From Nitrospirota bacterium (GTDB taxonomy: Bacteria > Nitrospirota > UBA9217), in contig JAAXXJ010000009.1 of assembly GCA_013334545.1 (NCBI GenBank), forward strand, positions 1 to 26,532: a stretch of 26,532 bases of DNA, read 5' to 3'. A model generated the notes under the pieces. That model was not told the origin of the DNA and did no database searches. It worked only from the letters and a program-made list of their open reading frames with translations. Position numbers and translations under genes: made by a program. Below are positions 1 through 7,124 of this stretch, one piece after another (positions within the stretch are counted from its first letter, which is position 1; each line of letters opens with the position of its first letter).

Positions 1-1034
1 GGCGTGATGATCTTCACGTTCTCCGCTCCTGCTGTCTTCACCAGCCGCTCGATCGGTTCGTACCAGCTATGGAGCCCGAGATCAAATGTCCCCCAGTGGA
101 TCGGGACAAAGGCGCGGCCGCCGAGGTCCCTATGTGCCTTGAGCGCCTGCTCTGGATCCAGGTGGACGTCCGGCCAGTTGTCGTTGAAGGCGCCGATCTT
201 GATGAACGTGATGTCGAAGGGGCCGTATCTACTACCGATGTCCTTGAACTCCGGCGTCATACCGGTGTCGCCGCTGAAGAAGATCCTGCCGGTCTTTCCG
301 ATCAAGGTCCAGGAACACCAAAGGGTACTGAACCGGTCGAACAGCCCTCTCCCGGAAAAGTGACGCGCCGGTGTCGCAACGAGCATCATGCCGTTAACGC
401 TGCGCTCGTCCCACCAATCGAGCTCGACGATCTTTGCCTTCGGGACGCCCCAGCCTTCCAGGATCGCTGCCACGCCCAGCGGCACGCAGAACTGCCCGGT
501 CTTGCCTAATAAGGAAAGGATCGTGGCCTTGTCCAAATGGTCGTAATGATCATGGGACAGGAGGACCGCGTCGAGGGGCGGCATATCTTTCGCGGTCAAG
601 GGGGCCGGCTGGAACCTCTTTGGTCCCATCCAGGAAAGGAAGGAGGCGCGCTCCGAGAAGACTGGGTCAAAAAGGAACCTCTTGCCGTCCAGTTCCACGA
701 GCACGCTCGAATGGCCCAGCCAGGCAAAGCGGAGGACTGTTGCGGGCGGAATGCTTCCGTATCCCTCCATCGAAACGACCGGCAGGGGCTTCGCGGGGAC
801 CCGGTCCTTTGAGCCGCCGGTCAGGAACTTGATGAAGGTCTCCCAGGTCTTTCCATCCCTTATCACGGTCGTGGGCAGGGTATTTTGGAATTTGCCGTCA
901 GAATACTGTTTTGAGGAGCGCATGGTCTCCGTCGGCGCTGCCGTGTTGGAAAAATAATGATTGCAGCCCACGATCGCCGCCACGATGCCCGCCATGATAA
1001 TGAAGGCAACAATGATCGATCCTCGGTACTGCAT
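1..1034 (-). CDS. MBL-fold metal-dependent hydrolase, lipoprotein (3' end outside window)
   Basis: I translated this from the reverse complement. It starts at the ATG at 1034 and runs off the left edge after 344 codons. The N-terminus has a hydrophobic segment ending in Ile-Val-Gly-Cys (about residues 19-22), a plausible lipobox, so the enzyme is probably anchored in the envelope. The metal site is visible: a SHDHYDHLD stretch matching HxHxDH, then PARHFSG, FSGDTGM and IHWGTF supplying further His/Asp ligands. This pattern, with GHSSVLVELDGKRFLFDPVF upstream, is typical of the UlaG/RomA and NAPE-phospholipase-D-like branch of the metallo-beta-lactamase fold. The substrate cannot be told. The ribosome site is weak (purine-rich GGGGGCG). 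The plus-strand frames across this region are shadows. It is the upstream member of a minus-strand region; repeat copy 1 lies just behind its start. Confidence 0.85.
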   Translation of the reverse strand, partial: MQYRGSIIVAFIIMAGIVAAIVGCNHYFSNTAAPTETMRSSKQYSDGKFQNTLPTTVIRDGKTWETFIKFLTGGSKDRVPAKPLPVVSMEGYGSIPPATVLRFAWLGHSSVLVELDGKRFLFDPVFSERASFLSWMGPKRFQPAPLTAKDMPPLDAVLLSHDHYDHLDKATILSLLGKTGQFCVPLGVAAILEGWGVPKAKIVELDWWDERSVNGMMLVATPARHFSGRGLFDRFSTLWCSWTLIGKTGRIFFSGDTGMTPEFKDIGSRYGPFDITFIKIGAFNDNWPDVHLDPEQALKAHRDLGGRAFVPIHWGTFDLGLHSWYEPIERLVKTAGAENVKIIT

Positions 1035-1067
1035 GGATTGCGCCCCCATACCGTCAGACCGCTTCAT

Positions 1068-1177
1068 TGAATCCAGGAGCGAGCGCATTCCCCGTAGCTT
1101 GCTGCGGGGTTAGCGAGCGATTAGAATACATTAGTTCCGCTTGGGGATCTAAGATTCCCTGCAGCTTGCTTCAGGGA
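1068..1177 (+). repeat. Composite two-hairpin dispersed repeat, copy 1
   Basis: About 110 bp beginning TGAATCCAGGAGCGAGCG. It holds a first hairpin (CCCCGTAGC-TT-GCTGCGGGG), a repeat of AGCGAGCG, a spacer starting ATTAGAATA, and a second hairpin CCCTGCAGC-TT-GCTTCAGGG with one stem mismatch. Near-identical copies lie at 9039-9148 and, shortened, at 10773-10849, all in the same orientation. Its right end (1149-1177) is inside the GNAT reading frame. It resembles REP/BIME-type palindromic elements; no transposase is encoded nearby. Confidence 0.85.
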
Positions 1178-1682
1178 GATTAAACTCATCCCGGTAGCGG
1201 GCAACGCCGGAAATGTTCTGCATCGCCGTTCTGTCGAGCATCAGGACCATGAAGGCGTCATCGGGGATCCCTTCCCACTGGCTGCGGATGGCATAGTGCG
1301 AGGCGCGTTCAAACCCGAAGCGGGGGTAGTAGCCGGAATGGCCGAGCACGATCACAAAGGGACATCGGCGTTCCCTGAGCATGTCGATGCCTGTGTTGAC
1401 CAGCGCGGAGCCGATGCCCCGGCGCTGGCATTCGGGCAGGACCGACATCGGCGCGAGCCCCATGCCGGAAACATTCCTGCCTTCACATTCGATCACAACG
1501 GGGCTGAACAGGATATGACCGACGATCTGGCCGCTGTCCACCACCACCAGCGAAAGAAGGCCGGGGCAGTGCTCTCTCAGCGCATCAACAATGGAAGCTT
1601 CGGCCGTCTGGCCAAAGGCGCGCGTATTGACCTCCCGGACCGCCCTGATATCTTCCTGCCGTTCTTGCCGCACCTCGATCAT
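1149..1682 (-). CDS. GNAT family N-acetyltransferase (YhbS-like)
   Basis: This 177-aa protein is predicted to transfer an acetyl group from acetyl-CoA to an unknown amine acceptor in the cytoplasm. The acetyl-CoA pyrophosphate-binding loop is clear as QRRGIGSALV (about residues 86-95), preceded by the MSVLPECQ strand, with LGHSGYYPRFGF further on; together these are typical of the COG3153 branch of GNATs. Length fits the family. The start at 1682 is supported by an AAGGA site 8 bases upstream. The last nine residues (LPEASCRES) are read through the second hairpin of repeat copy 1, so the natural C-terminus has been replaced or extended by the repeat. It lies about 115 bases from the start of the next minus-strand gene. 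Confidence 0.85.
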   Translation of the reverse strand: MIEVRQERQEDIRAVREVNTRAFGQTAEASIVDALREHCPGLLSLVVVDSGQIVGHILFSPVVIECEGRNVSGMGLAPMSVLPECQRRGIGSALVNTGIDMLRERRCPFVIVLGHSGYYPRFGFERASHYAIRSQWEGIPDDAFMVLMLDRTAMQNISGVARYRDEFNLPEASCRES

Positions 1683-1931
1683 GGACTGTCCTTACCTGCG
1701 GACCCATGCGGTCGCCTGCTGTACTAACTCTAGCAGAATCAGGAGAGAAGCTCAATGTCAGGGTGCATGTCCCGCGCTGTTCATGTTCGTGATGATCCCT
1801 CCGGCCTACGAACTTCTTCCTAGGAACAAATACTCCAGCGCATAGGAACTAATCCCAATTTCCTTTTCCCCGACGCGGGGGTATTCTGACATCAGAAAGA
1901 AAAAGAGATCACCCCAAAGGAGGGAACGAAC

Positions 1932-2297
1932 ATGGTGACCAAGGGCGGACATACAGTACAGGCAGGGACCTACTGGAATCTGGCGGACGGCAACCGGGTG
2001 GACATGGACCAGGAAGGCGTTCTTCCGGGAAAGGGGACCGAGATGTACATCAAGGCTCCCGCGGCAGCGGCCCTTGCGGCCGGCCCGGTGATCGGGCTGA
2101 TCTTCGCAGTGTTCCTCCCCTTCATCGGGATCGCGATGACGCTGGGGCTGATCGGCAGGAAGCTCGCTGAGGGCGTGGTATCGGCTGCAGCAGGCAGCGT
2201 GTCCTTCGGATGGCGGCCCATCGAAGCCTACCTGGCGGGGCGGAAGCGGAAGAACGAGGCGCGGGAGAAAAAGAGCGATAAAGCCGCAAAAAGCTAG
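1932..2297 (+). CDS. Small membrane protein of unknown function
   Basis: A 121-aa protein I do not recognise by name. The N-terminal 40 residues are polar, with the phrase GTYWNLADGNRVDMDQEG, followed by an Ala/Gly-rich hydrophobic stretch (about residues 45-75) that could cross the membrane once or as a hairpin. The C-terminus is very basic (RKRKNEAREKKSDKAAK) and would face the cytoplasm. A strong AAGGAGGG site 8 bases upstream fixes the start. A clear intrinsic terminator follows 25 bases after the stop, so it is a single-gene transcript. The upstream 250 bases contain no other convincing gene. Confidence 0.7.
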   Translation: MVTKGGHTVQAGTYWNLADGNRVDMDQEGVLPGKGTEMYIKAPAAAALAAGPVIGLIFAVFLPFIGIAMTLGLIGRKLAEGVVSAAAGSVSFGWRPIEAYLAGRKRKNEAREKKSDKAAKS

Positions 2298-2321
2298 GCA
2301 GCAGGAACAAAGGATCATCAC

Positions 2322-2355
2322 AAAGGCGGGACCGGTCGCACGGTCCTGCCTTTTT
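2322..2355 (+). terminator. Rho-independent terminator
   Basis: A ten-pair stem (GGCGGGACCG with CGGTCCTGCC, including one G-U pair), a six-base loop and a run of five T. It closes the transcript of the 1932-2297 gene. Confidence 0.85.
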
Positions 2356-2412
2356 ATTGGGTCCGGCCCGGAACGCCCCGATCCGCCATTCTGTCATGTG
2401 CATAACTCTCTT

Positions 2413-2441
2413 TTGAAATATTTCGATAAATCTGATAAACT
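2413..2441 (+). promoter_or_regulatory. Sigma-70-type promoter for the 2480-3039 operon
   Basis: TTGAAA, a 17-base spacer and TAAACT, in an AT-rich stretch that stands out from the GC-rich surroundings. Predicted transcription start is about 30 bases before the first ATG at 2480. Found by eye only. Confidence 0.55.
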
Positions 2442-2479
2442 CTACTTCAGTGATTCCATAACAACAACGGGAGGTAACC

Positions 2480-2659
2480 ATGAAGATCGAGCTCGAAGGC
2501 AAGCTGTTGAAAATGATCCCGGAGAACGACCGGGAGAAAAAGGAACTGAACCAGCTCTGGAACGTCATCATCGATTGTGTGAAGGACAACAAGAAGCTGG
2601 TTCCCGTGGGGCAGTATACCCCGGGCATCAAGGAAGTGGCGACGTTCCACATCGAATAG
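2480..2659 (+). CDS. Hypothetical 59-aa cytoplasmic protein
   Basis: This short protein has no signal peptide or membrane segment. It is rich in charged residues (MKIELEGKLLKMIPENDREK at the start) and ends ATFHIE. A GGGAGGT site 5 bases upstream supports the start, and an AT-rich promoter sits just before it. Its stop codon overlaps the AGGAGG ribosome site of the following cysteine-rich gene, so the two are almost certainly co-transcribed and translationally linked. I do not recognise the family. The regular alternation of hydrophobic and charged residues and GC-rich third positions support real coding. Confidence 0.65.
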   Translation: MKIELEGKLLKMIPENDREKKELNQLWNVIIDCVKDNKKLVPVGQYTPGIKEVATFHIE

Positions 2660-2670
2660 GAGGACTGCTG

Positions 2671-3039
2671 ATGCAGGACAAGATATCCAGCGGCAGGGGG
2701 CGGGTTGTTCCCGTCATTTTGCCGTTCTGCTTCGTCGTCCTGATCGCGCTCCCATCCTTGCTCTTGGCGTCCGAGTCCTGCTCCATGCTCAGCGGGAAAT
2801 GCCGGGACGCCTGCGGCGCGAACGAGAAAGCCGAGGCGGGCGATTTCGAGGACTGCGGGGCGAAGCAGGAGTGCTGCGTTGCTCATACGGAGGCTCCGGT
2901 CCAGTGCTGCATAACGTCGTTCGATGCCCGGGACTTTGGCCCGTCCAATTGCCGGGCACCGGAAGGCGGCGTGTGCAAAAAAAGTTCGGGGAGCCCGGCC
3001 CCGTGTGCTAAATTGCCGATGTGTGCAACTACAAAGTGA
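2671..3039 (+). CDS. Secreted cysteine-rich protein with a beta-defensin-like cysteine pattern
   Basis: The protein has 122 aa. I chose the ATG at 2671 because AGGAGG lies 9 bases upstream; the frame stays open further upstream, but that overlaps the 59-aa gene. Residues 12-33 form a hydrophobic signal segment, with likely cleavage near LLLA-SES. The exported part of about 88 residues holds 12 cysteines, enough for six disulfides. The first six (C37, C44, C48, C62, C68, C69) are spaced C-x6-C-x3-C-x13-C-x5-CC, with GKCRDAC and ECCV around them. That matches the vertebrate beta-defensin spacing rule. The second half has QCC, SNC, GVC, APC and PMC. Function is unknown; a toxin, a metal-binding protein or a structural envelope protein are all possible. 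Homology to defensins is not established. Confidence 0.7.
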   Translation: MQDKISSGRGRVVPVILPFCFVVLIALPSLLLASESCSMLSGKCRDACGANEKAEAGDFEDCGAKQECCVAHTEAPVQCCITSFDARDFGPSNCRAPEGGVCKKSSGSPAPCAKLPMCATTK

Positions 3040-3062
3040 GCGCAGGAAGACTTCGAATGCTC

Positions 3063-3092
3063 TTGCGGTTCCTCATTCCCTCGTGGTATGAT
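3063..3092 (+). promoter_or_regulatory. Possible sigma-70 promoter for the aldolase gene
   Basis: TTGCGG, 18 bases, TATGAT. The -10 box is good and the -35 box is weak. It lies 54 bases before the aldolase start, after the stop of the cysteine-rich gene. Confidence 0.4.
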
Positions 3093-3145
3093 TATCCCGT
3101 TTTTCACGCCTATCCATCTCTTTCTAGCTTGCGGAGGAAAACCTC

Positions 3146-4144
3146 ATGAAAAAGGTCTCGTGGAAGGACATCGGTCTGGTGAACACCCGCAGGATGTTCA
3201 AGAAGGCCATGGAGGGGAAGTATGCCATCCCCGCTTACAACTTCAACAACATGGAGCAGTTGCAGGCCATCGTGATGGGGTGCGTTGAATCGAGGTCGCC
3301 CTTCATCCTGCAGGTATCGAGCGGGGCACGAAAGTACGCCAACCAGACGCTTCTCCGCTTCCTGGCAATGGGCGCGGTCGCGATGATCAAGGATGCGAAA
3401 TCGCCGGTCAAGTTTGCCCTGCACCTGGACCATGGGGATACCTTCGAGCTCTGCAAGTCCTGCATCGATTCCGGCTTCTCGTCGGTCATGATCGACGGCT
3501 CGCACCACTCCTATGAGGACAACGTCAAGCTTACCAAAAAGGTGGTGCAATACGCCCGTAAGTTCGACGTGACCGTTGAAGGCGAGCTCGGCGTGCTGGC
3601 CGGCATCGAGGATGCGGTGGTTGCGGACAAGTCCACATACACCAAGCCCGAGCAGGTCGAGGACTTCGTGAAGAAGACCGGGGTGGACTCCCTGGCCATA
3701 TCGATCGGCACCTCCCATGGGGCAATGAAGTTCAAGCCCGAGCAGTGCACCCGCGACAGCCGCGGCGTGCTCGTCCCGCCGCCGCTCCGGTTCGACATCC
3801 TCGAGGAGATCGAGAAGCGCATACCGGGATTTCCCATCGTTCTCCATGGCGCGTCGTCGGTGATCCCCGAGTACGTGCAGATCATCAACACAAACGGTGG
3901 CAAGCTGAAGGACGCCGTGGGCATCCCCGAGGAGCAGCTCCGCAGGGCCGCCACCAGCGCGGTCTGCAAGGTGAACATCGACAGCGACGGCCGGCTGGCC
4001 ATGACCGCCATGATCCGCAAGACCCTGGCCGAGAAGCCAGCCGAGTTCGATCCCCGGAAGTACCTCGGTCCGGCCCGCGACGAGCTGATCAAGATGATCA
4101 TCCATAAGAACAAGGAAGTGCTGGGTTCGGCAGGACAGGCGTAA
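3146..4144 (+). CDS. fba: Class II fructose-1,6-bisphosphate aldolase
   Basis: This zinc-dependent enzyme reversibly splits fructose-1,6-bisphosphate into dihydroxyacetone phosphate and glyceraldehyde 3-phosphate in glycolysis and gluconeogenesis, in the cytoplasm. The 332-aa sequence shows the class II signatures: IPAYNFNNMEQ near the N-terminus, HLDHGD (about residues 92-97, a catalytic and metal region), SVMIDGSHH, the zinc-ligand histidines in IGTSHGAMKF and IVLHGASS, and NIDSDGR for phosphate binding. Length agrees with the longer class II group. A GCGGAGGAAAA site sits before the ATG. It is a single gene with its own likely promoter. Codon use is like its neighbours. A related tagatose-bisphosphate aldolase is a less likely alternative. 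Confidence 0.93.
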   Translation: MKKVSWKDIGLVNTRRMFKKAMEGKYAIPAYNFNNMEQLQAIVMGCVESRSPFILQVSSGARKYANQTLLRFLAMGAVAMIKDAKSPVKFALHLDHGDTFELCKSCIDSGFSSVMIDGSHHSYEDNVKLTKKVVQYARKFDVTVEGELGVLAGIEDAVVADKSTYTKPEQVEDFVKKTGVDSLAISIGTSHGAMKFKPEQCTRDSRGVLVPPPLRFDILEEIEKRIPGFPIVLHGASSVIPEYVQIINTNGGKLKDAVGIPEEQLRRAATSAVCKVNIDSDGRLAMTAMIRKTLAEKPAEFDPRKYLGPARDELIKMIIHKNKEVLGSAGQA

Positions 4145-4233
4145 CGTGGCAAGAAGCGGGTCACCATAACGATCACGGGGAGCAGCAGGAGCATACGGGC
4201 GGCCTTGGCGGGAAATGATCAGGAAAATAAGGC

Positions 4234-4262
4234 TTGACTTCCTTGCTTCAGAGTGGCACTAT
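4234..4262 (+). promoter_or_regulatory. Possible sigma-70 promoter for the cold-shock gene
   Basis: TTGACT, 17 bases, CACTAT. The -35 is strong and the -10 weak. If used, it gives a leader of about 110 bases before the cold-shock start, as is usual for cspA-type genes. Confidence 0.4.
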
Positions 4263-4294
4263 TCAAGCAGAAGTTTCGGAAGTTATTTGTTGGG

Positions 4295-4329
4295 AAAACC
4301 GCAATGACTTTTCGTCCTTGCGGTTTTTT
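4295..4329 (+). promoter_or_regulatory. Terminator-like hairpin in the cold-shock gene leader
   Basis: AAAACCGCAA (4295-4304) pairs perfectly with TTGCGGTTTT (4318-4327) around a 13-base loop and runs into six T. It sits between the likely promoter and the ribosome site of the cold-shock gene. It could be an attenuator, a temperature-responsive structure, or the terminator of a small RNA of about 60 bases. Confidence 0.55.
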
Positions 4330-4379
4330 GTTGTACAACGCTCCGTCATCTTCAAATTCACAGAAGGAGGTAGCTCACC

Positions 4380-4580
4380 ATGATAACCGGAACCGTGAAG
4401 TGGTTCAATGATGCCAAGGGTTTTGGCTTCATTTCCCGTGAAGGTGGCGCTGATGTGTTCGTTCATTTCGGCGACATTCAGGACAGCGGCTTCAAGTCGC
4501 TCGCAGAGGGCCAGCAGGTGCAGTTCGACATCGTCGAATCGCCCAAGGGCCCCAAGGCAGCAAATGTCGTAAAGCTCTAG
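4380..4580 (+). CDS. Cold-shock protein, CspA family
   Basis: A 66-aa single cold-shock domain that binds single-stranded RNA or DNA and melts mRNA structure in the cytoplasm. Both nucleic-acid-binding motifs are intact: RNP1 KGFGFI (about residues 13-18) and RNP2 VFVHF (about 26-30). The start TGTVKWFNDAKGFGFI is standard for the family. An AAGGAGG site lies 9 bases before the ATG. It forms a single-gene transcript with a strong terminator behind it. The leader holds a terminator-like hairpin, so regulation after transcription start is likely. Members of this family are numerous in one genome, so I give no gene number. Confidence 0.95.
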   Translation: MITGTVKWFNDAKGFGFISREGGADVFVHFGDIQDSGFKSLAEGQQVQFDIVESPKGPKAANVVKL

Positions 4581-4602
4581 TTGTTCGACAAAACCCATGC
4601 AG

Positions 4603-4633
4603 CAGGCCCCGGTCTTCCGGGGCCTGTTTTTTT
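4603..4633 (+). terminator. Rho-independent terminator of the cold-shock gene
   Basis: A perfect ten-pair stem (CAGGCCCCGG / CCGGGGCCTG), a TCTT loop and seven T. Confidence 0.93.
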
Positions 4634-4771
4634 GCCTCTTCTCCTCCTCTAAAGGTCTTCCCGCTTTCCGACCGAGTCTTCGTTCCTCGCCGCTTTGACA
4701 GCGTCCGGATGGTTTGATAAACTATGAATCATCCCGGGCCTGCGGGCCTGTGGTTTGCCAGGAGGGCGCAT

Positions 4772-5299
4772 ATGCTCAAAATGATCGCCAAGCTGCTGAA
4801 AGTGCTGAATTCCGACGCCGATCCATCGCAGATCAGCCTCGCCCTCGGATTCGCATTGATCTCCGGTCTCCTGCCGTTCTTCTCGCCCCTGAGCCTCCTG
4901 GTCCTCTTCGTCGTGTTCCTGCTGCGTGTTAACCTCTCCGCGTACTTCCTGGGAACGGCCTTCTTCTCCGGCATCGCCTATGCGCTGGACCCGCTGCTTC
5001 ACCGCATCGGGCTGGCACTGCTGACCACGGGGCCGCTGGAGGGGCTCTGGACAACAATGTATAACACGTCGGTCTGGCGGATCCAGCGGCTCAACAACTC
5101 CGTGGTGATGGGCGGACTGGCCTTCGGAGTGCTGTGCTTCGTGCCCCTGGTGATCCTTTCGAACGCCCTGATCCGGCGCTACCGGGAGCATGTACTGGCG
5201 TGGGTCAGAAGAACGCGGTTGATGCAGGCCATAACGGCGAGCACGTTCTACGATATCTATAAGAAGGCCTCCGGGTGGGGATGGGGAGGCCAGTCATGA
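4772..5299 (+). CDS. Integral membrane protein, TIGR03546-like
   Basis: A 175-aa membrane protein. I start it at 4772, where AGGAGGG lies 7 bases upstream, rather than at an upstream ATG (4724) that would add a poorly conserved leader. Hydrophobic segments are at about residues 15-45, 48-70 and 110-135; a basic loop (RRYREH) and a C-terminal tail ending in GWGWGG follow. It begins MLKMIAKLLKVLNSDADPSQ, followed by LALGFALISGLLPF. From memory this and the next gene match the uncharacterised pair TIGR03546 and TIGR03545, which travel together in diverse Gram-negative bacteria; a profile search would confirm it. Its stop overlaps the next start (ATGA), so the two are translationally coupled. Function is unknown. 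Confidence 0.75.
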   Translation: MLKMIAKLLKVLNSDADPSQISLALGFALISGLLPFFSPLSLLVLFVVFLLRVNLSAYFLGTAFFSGIAYALDPLLHRIGLALLTTGPLEGLWTTMYNTSVWRIQRLNNSVVMGGLAFGVLCFVPLVILSNALIRRYREHVLAWVRRTRLMQAITASTFYDIYKKASGWGWGGQS

Positions 5300-7044
5300 A
5301 CCGGTGGATACGCTGGCCGGGGCTGATCGGCTTCGCCATCGTCATTGCCGCCGTCGTCGCGCTGTGGCTCCTGTTCATGGATCTGATCGTCCGGCGCGCT
5401 GTCGAGAAGGGGGGCACGGCGCTCGTGGGGGCCGAAGTGGACCTCGCCCGGGCTCACGTGACGCTCATCCCGCTGGGCGTCACGCTCTCGGGGCTCCAGG
5501 TGACGGACCCGGCAGCTCCCGCGACCAACAGTGTCGAGATCGGGCGCATCGCGTTCTCCCTCGACAGCCTGAACCTGTTCCGGCGCAAGGTGATCATCGA
5601 CGAGATGGCCGCCGAGGGCATGCGCTTCGGCACGCAGCGGAAGAGACCGGGGAAGGTCGTCGTGCCGCCGCCGAAGCCGCCCGAGAAAAAGAAGAAGGAA
5701 TCAGCACTGCCTTCCTTCAGCATGCCGGACGTGAAGAAGGTCCTGCAGGAGGAGAAGTTCGAGTCGCCTGCGCTGATCGAGAAGGCGCAGGCCGAGCTGA
5801 AGCAGAAGAGCGAGGCCTGGCAAATGCAGATGGCGTCCCTTCCGGACAAGACCGCGCTTGACGCTTATCAGGAGCGTATCAAGAAATTGAAAGAAGCGCA
5901 GAAGGGCGGCATCAAGGGGCTGAAGAGCGCTGGTGCCGACGCGCTGGCGCTCACCAAGGACCTGAACCGCGACCTGGAGAAGGTGAAGAAGACGAAAGCG
6001 GACTTCAGCGCGGACCTTGCTGCCGCGAAGGCGTTGATAGAGAAGGCAGAAAAGTCACCGCTCGATGATGTGAGGCGCATCGCAGATAAGTACAGCATCT
6101 CATCGGAAGGGCTCGCGAACCTGAGCCAGACGCTCTTCGGCGGGGCTGTCCGAGGATGGATCAACAAGGGCGTGCTGTGGTACGGCAGGCTCAGGCCGCT
6201 CTTCGAACGGCCGGGCGAAAAGAAGGGAAACGTGCAGGCGGTGAAACCCTTGCGCGGAACGGGTGTGGACGTTCGGTTCAGAGAGGAGCGGCCGCTGCCG
6301 GACTTCCTGATCAGCACCATCAAGGCCTCGCTTCAGCCCGAGACGGGGATCTTCAATGGAATCATCCGGAACGTCACTCCTGACCAGGTGATCCTTGGAA
6401 AGCCGCTGACCCTGTCGTTCACCGGCAACGGGTTGAAGGACGCGCAGGCTGTGAGCCTGAACGGCACGCTGGACCACCGGAAGGCGGACCAACCCGAGGA
6501 CTCCATGGAGATCGCGGTTCGGGGCTACAAAGTCGTGGGCATGACGCTCTCGTCTGCCGCATCGTTGCCGGTCAGTCTGCAGGAAGGTATGATGGATATC
6601 GAGATCAAGGGCAGGCGCGATGCCAAGACGATCTCTGCCCGCTGCGTGGCGAGAGTGAAGGGCGCGAAGCTGAACACAGGCGGCGATGGGTCAGGCGGCG
6701 CCTTCGCGAAGGCGATCAAGTCATCGCTCGCCAAGGTCTCAACGTTCTCGCTCACGGCTGACATAACCGGCGCGCCGGAGAACTACCAGGTTAAGGTCTC
6801 GTCCGACCTCGACAAGGTCCTGAAGGACGCGGCAGGCTCCATGGCGCGCGAGCAGCGCGACAGGCTCGAGAAGGAACTGAAGAAGGCGGTGCAGGAGAAG
6901 ACCGAGACGCAGCTCGCCGGGCTGAAGGCCGCGATGGGCGGGCTTTCCGGACAGGGCGGGAAGCTCGACGGCGTGCAGGAGCGACTGAACAGCTTGATCA
7001 AGGAAGCAGGGTCCTCGGCCGGCGGAAAGATCAAGCTGCGGTAG
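5296..7044 (+). CDS. AsmA-like envelope protein, TIGR03545-like
   Basis: A 582-aa protein. The ATG at 5296 overlaps the previous stop and is preferred to 5275. An N-terminal membrane anchor (about residues 5-35) is followed by GAEVDLARAHVTLIPLGVTL and SGLQVTDP, the pattern seen at the start of AsmA and TamB-type proteins, so most of the chain should lie in the periplasm. A Pro/Lys-rich linker (PPPKPPEKKKK) and long charged helical segments (about residues 145-265, coiled-coil-like) come next, then beta-rich repeats with GTL, ADITGAPENYQVKV and a final helical tail. AsmA-like proteins help lipid movement or outer-membrane assembly; applying that here is inference. It is the partner of the preceding gene. 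Confidence 0.75.
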   Translation: MNRWIRWPGLIGFAIVIAAVVALWLLFMDLIVRRAVEKGGTALVGAEVDLARAHVTLIPLGVTLSGLQVTDPAAPATNSVEIGRIAFSLDSLNLFRRKVIIDEMAAEGMRFGTQRKRPGKVVVPPPKPPEKKKKESALPSFSMPDVKKVLQEEKFESPALIEKAQAELKQKSEAWQMQMASLPDKTALDAYQERIKKLKEAQKGGIKGLKSAGADALALTKDLNRDLEKVKKTKADFSADLAAAKALIEKAEKSPLDDVRRIADKYSISSEGLANLSQTLFGGAVRGWINKGVLWYGRLRPLFERPGEKKGNVQAVKPLRGTGVDVRFREERPLPDFLISTIKASLQPETGIFNGIIRNVTPDQVILGKPLTLSFTGNGLKDAQAVSLNGTLDHRKADQPEDSMEIAVRGYKVVGMTLSSAASLPVSLQEGMMDIEIKGRRDAKTISARCVARVKGAKLNTGGDGSGGAFAKAIKSSLAKVSTFSLTADITGAPENYQVKVSSDLDKVLKDAAGSMAREQRDRLEKELKKAVQEKTETQLAGLKAAMGGLSGQGGKLDGVQERLNSLIKEAGSSAGGKIKLR

Positions 7045-7067
7045 CACAGCGGCATCCCTTATGATAA

Positions 7068-7083
7068 AGGAAACGCGTTTCCT
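7068..7083. promoter_or_regulatory. Perfect 16-bp palindrome upstream of the PilZ gene
   Basis: AGGAAACGCGTTTCCT is a perfect inverted repeat lying between the stop of the AsmA-like gene and the PilZ start 42 bases downstream. Its size and position would suit an operator for a dimeric regulator. A short RNA hairpin is possible but would have almost no loop. Confidence 0.35.
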
Positions 7084-7124
7084 GTGCGCTCCTGATCTCT
7101 GTGCGAAAAAAAGAGGTAGAACCT

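Noticed and set aside
3110..4105. Long minus-strand open frame of 331 codons
   Set aside because: It lies opposite the aldolase gene, which has clear catalytic motifs; the antisense product is His/Asp/Leu-rich as expected from GC-rich codons read backwards.
4250..4270. TGGCAC at 4255-4260 as a sigma-54 promoter
   Set aside because: No GC/TTGC element at the right spacing follows it; a sigma-70 TTGACT is better placed.
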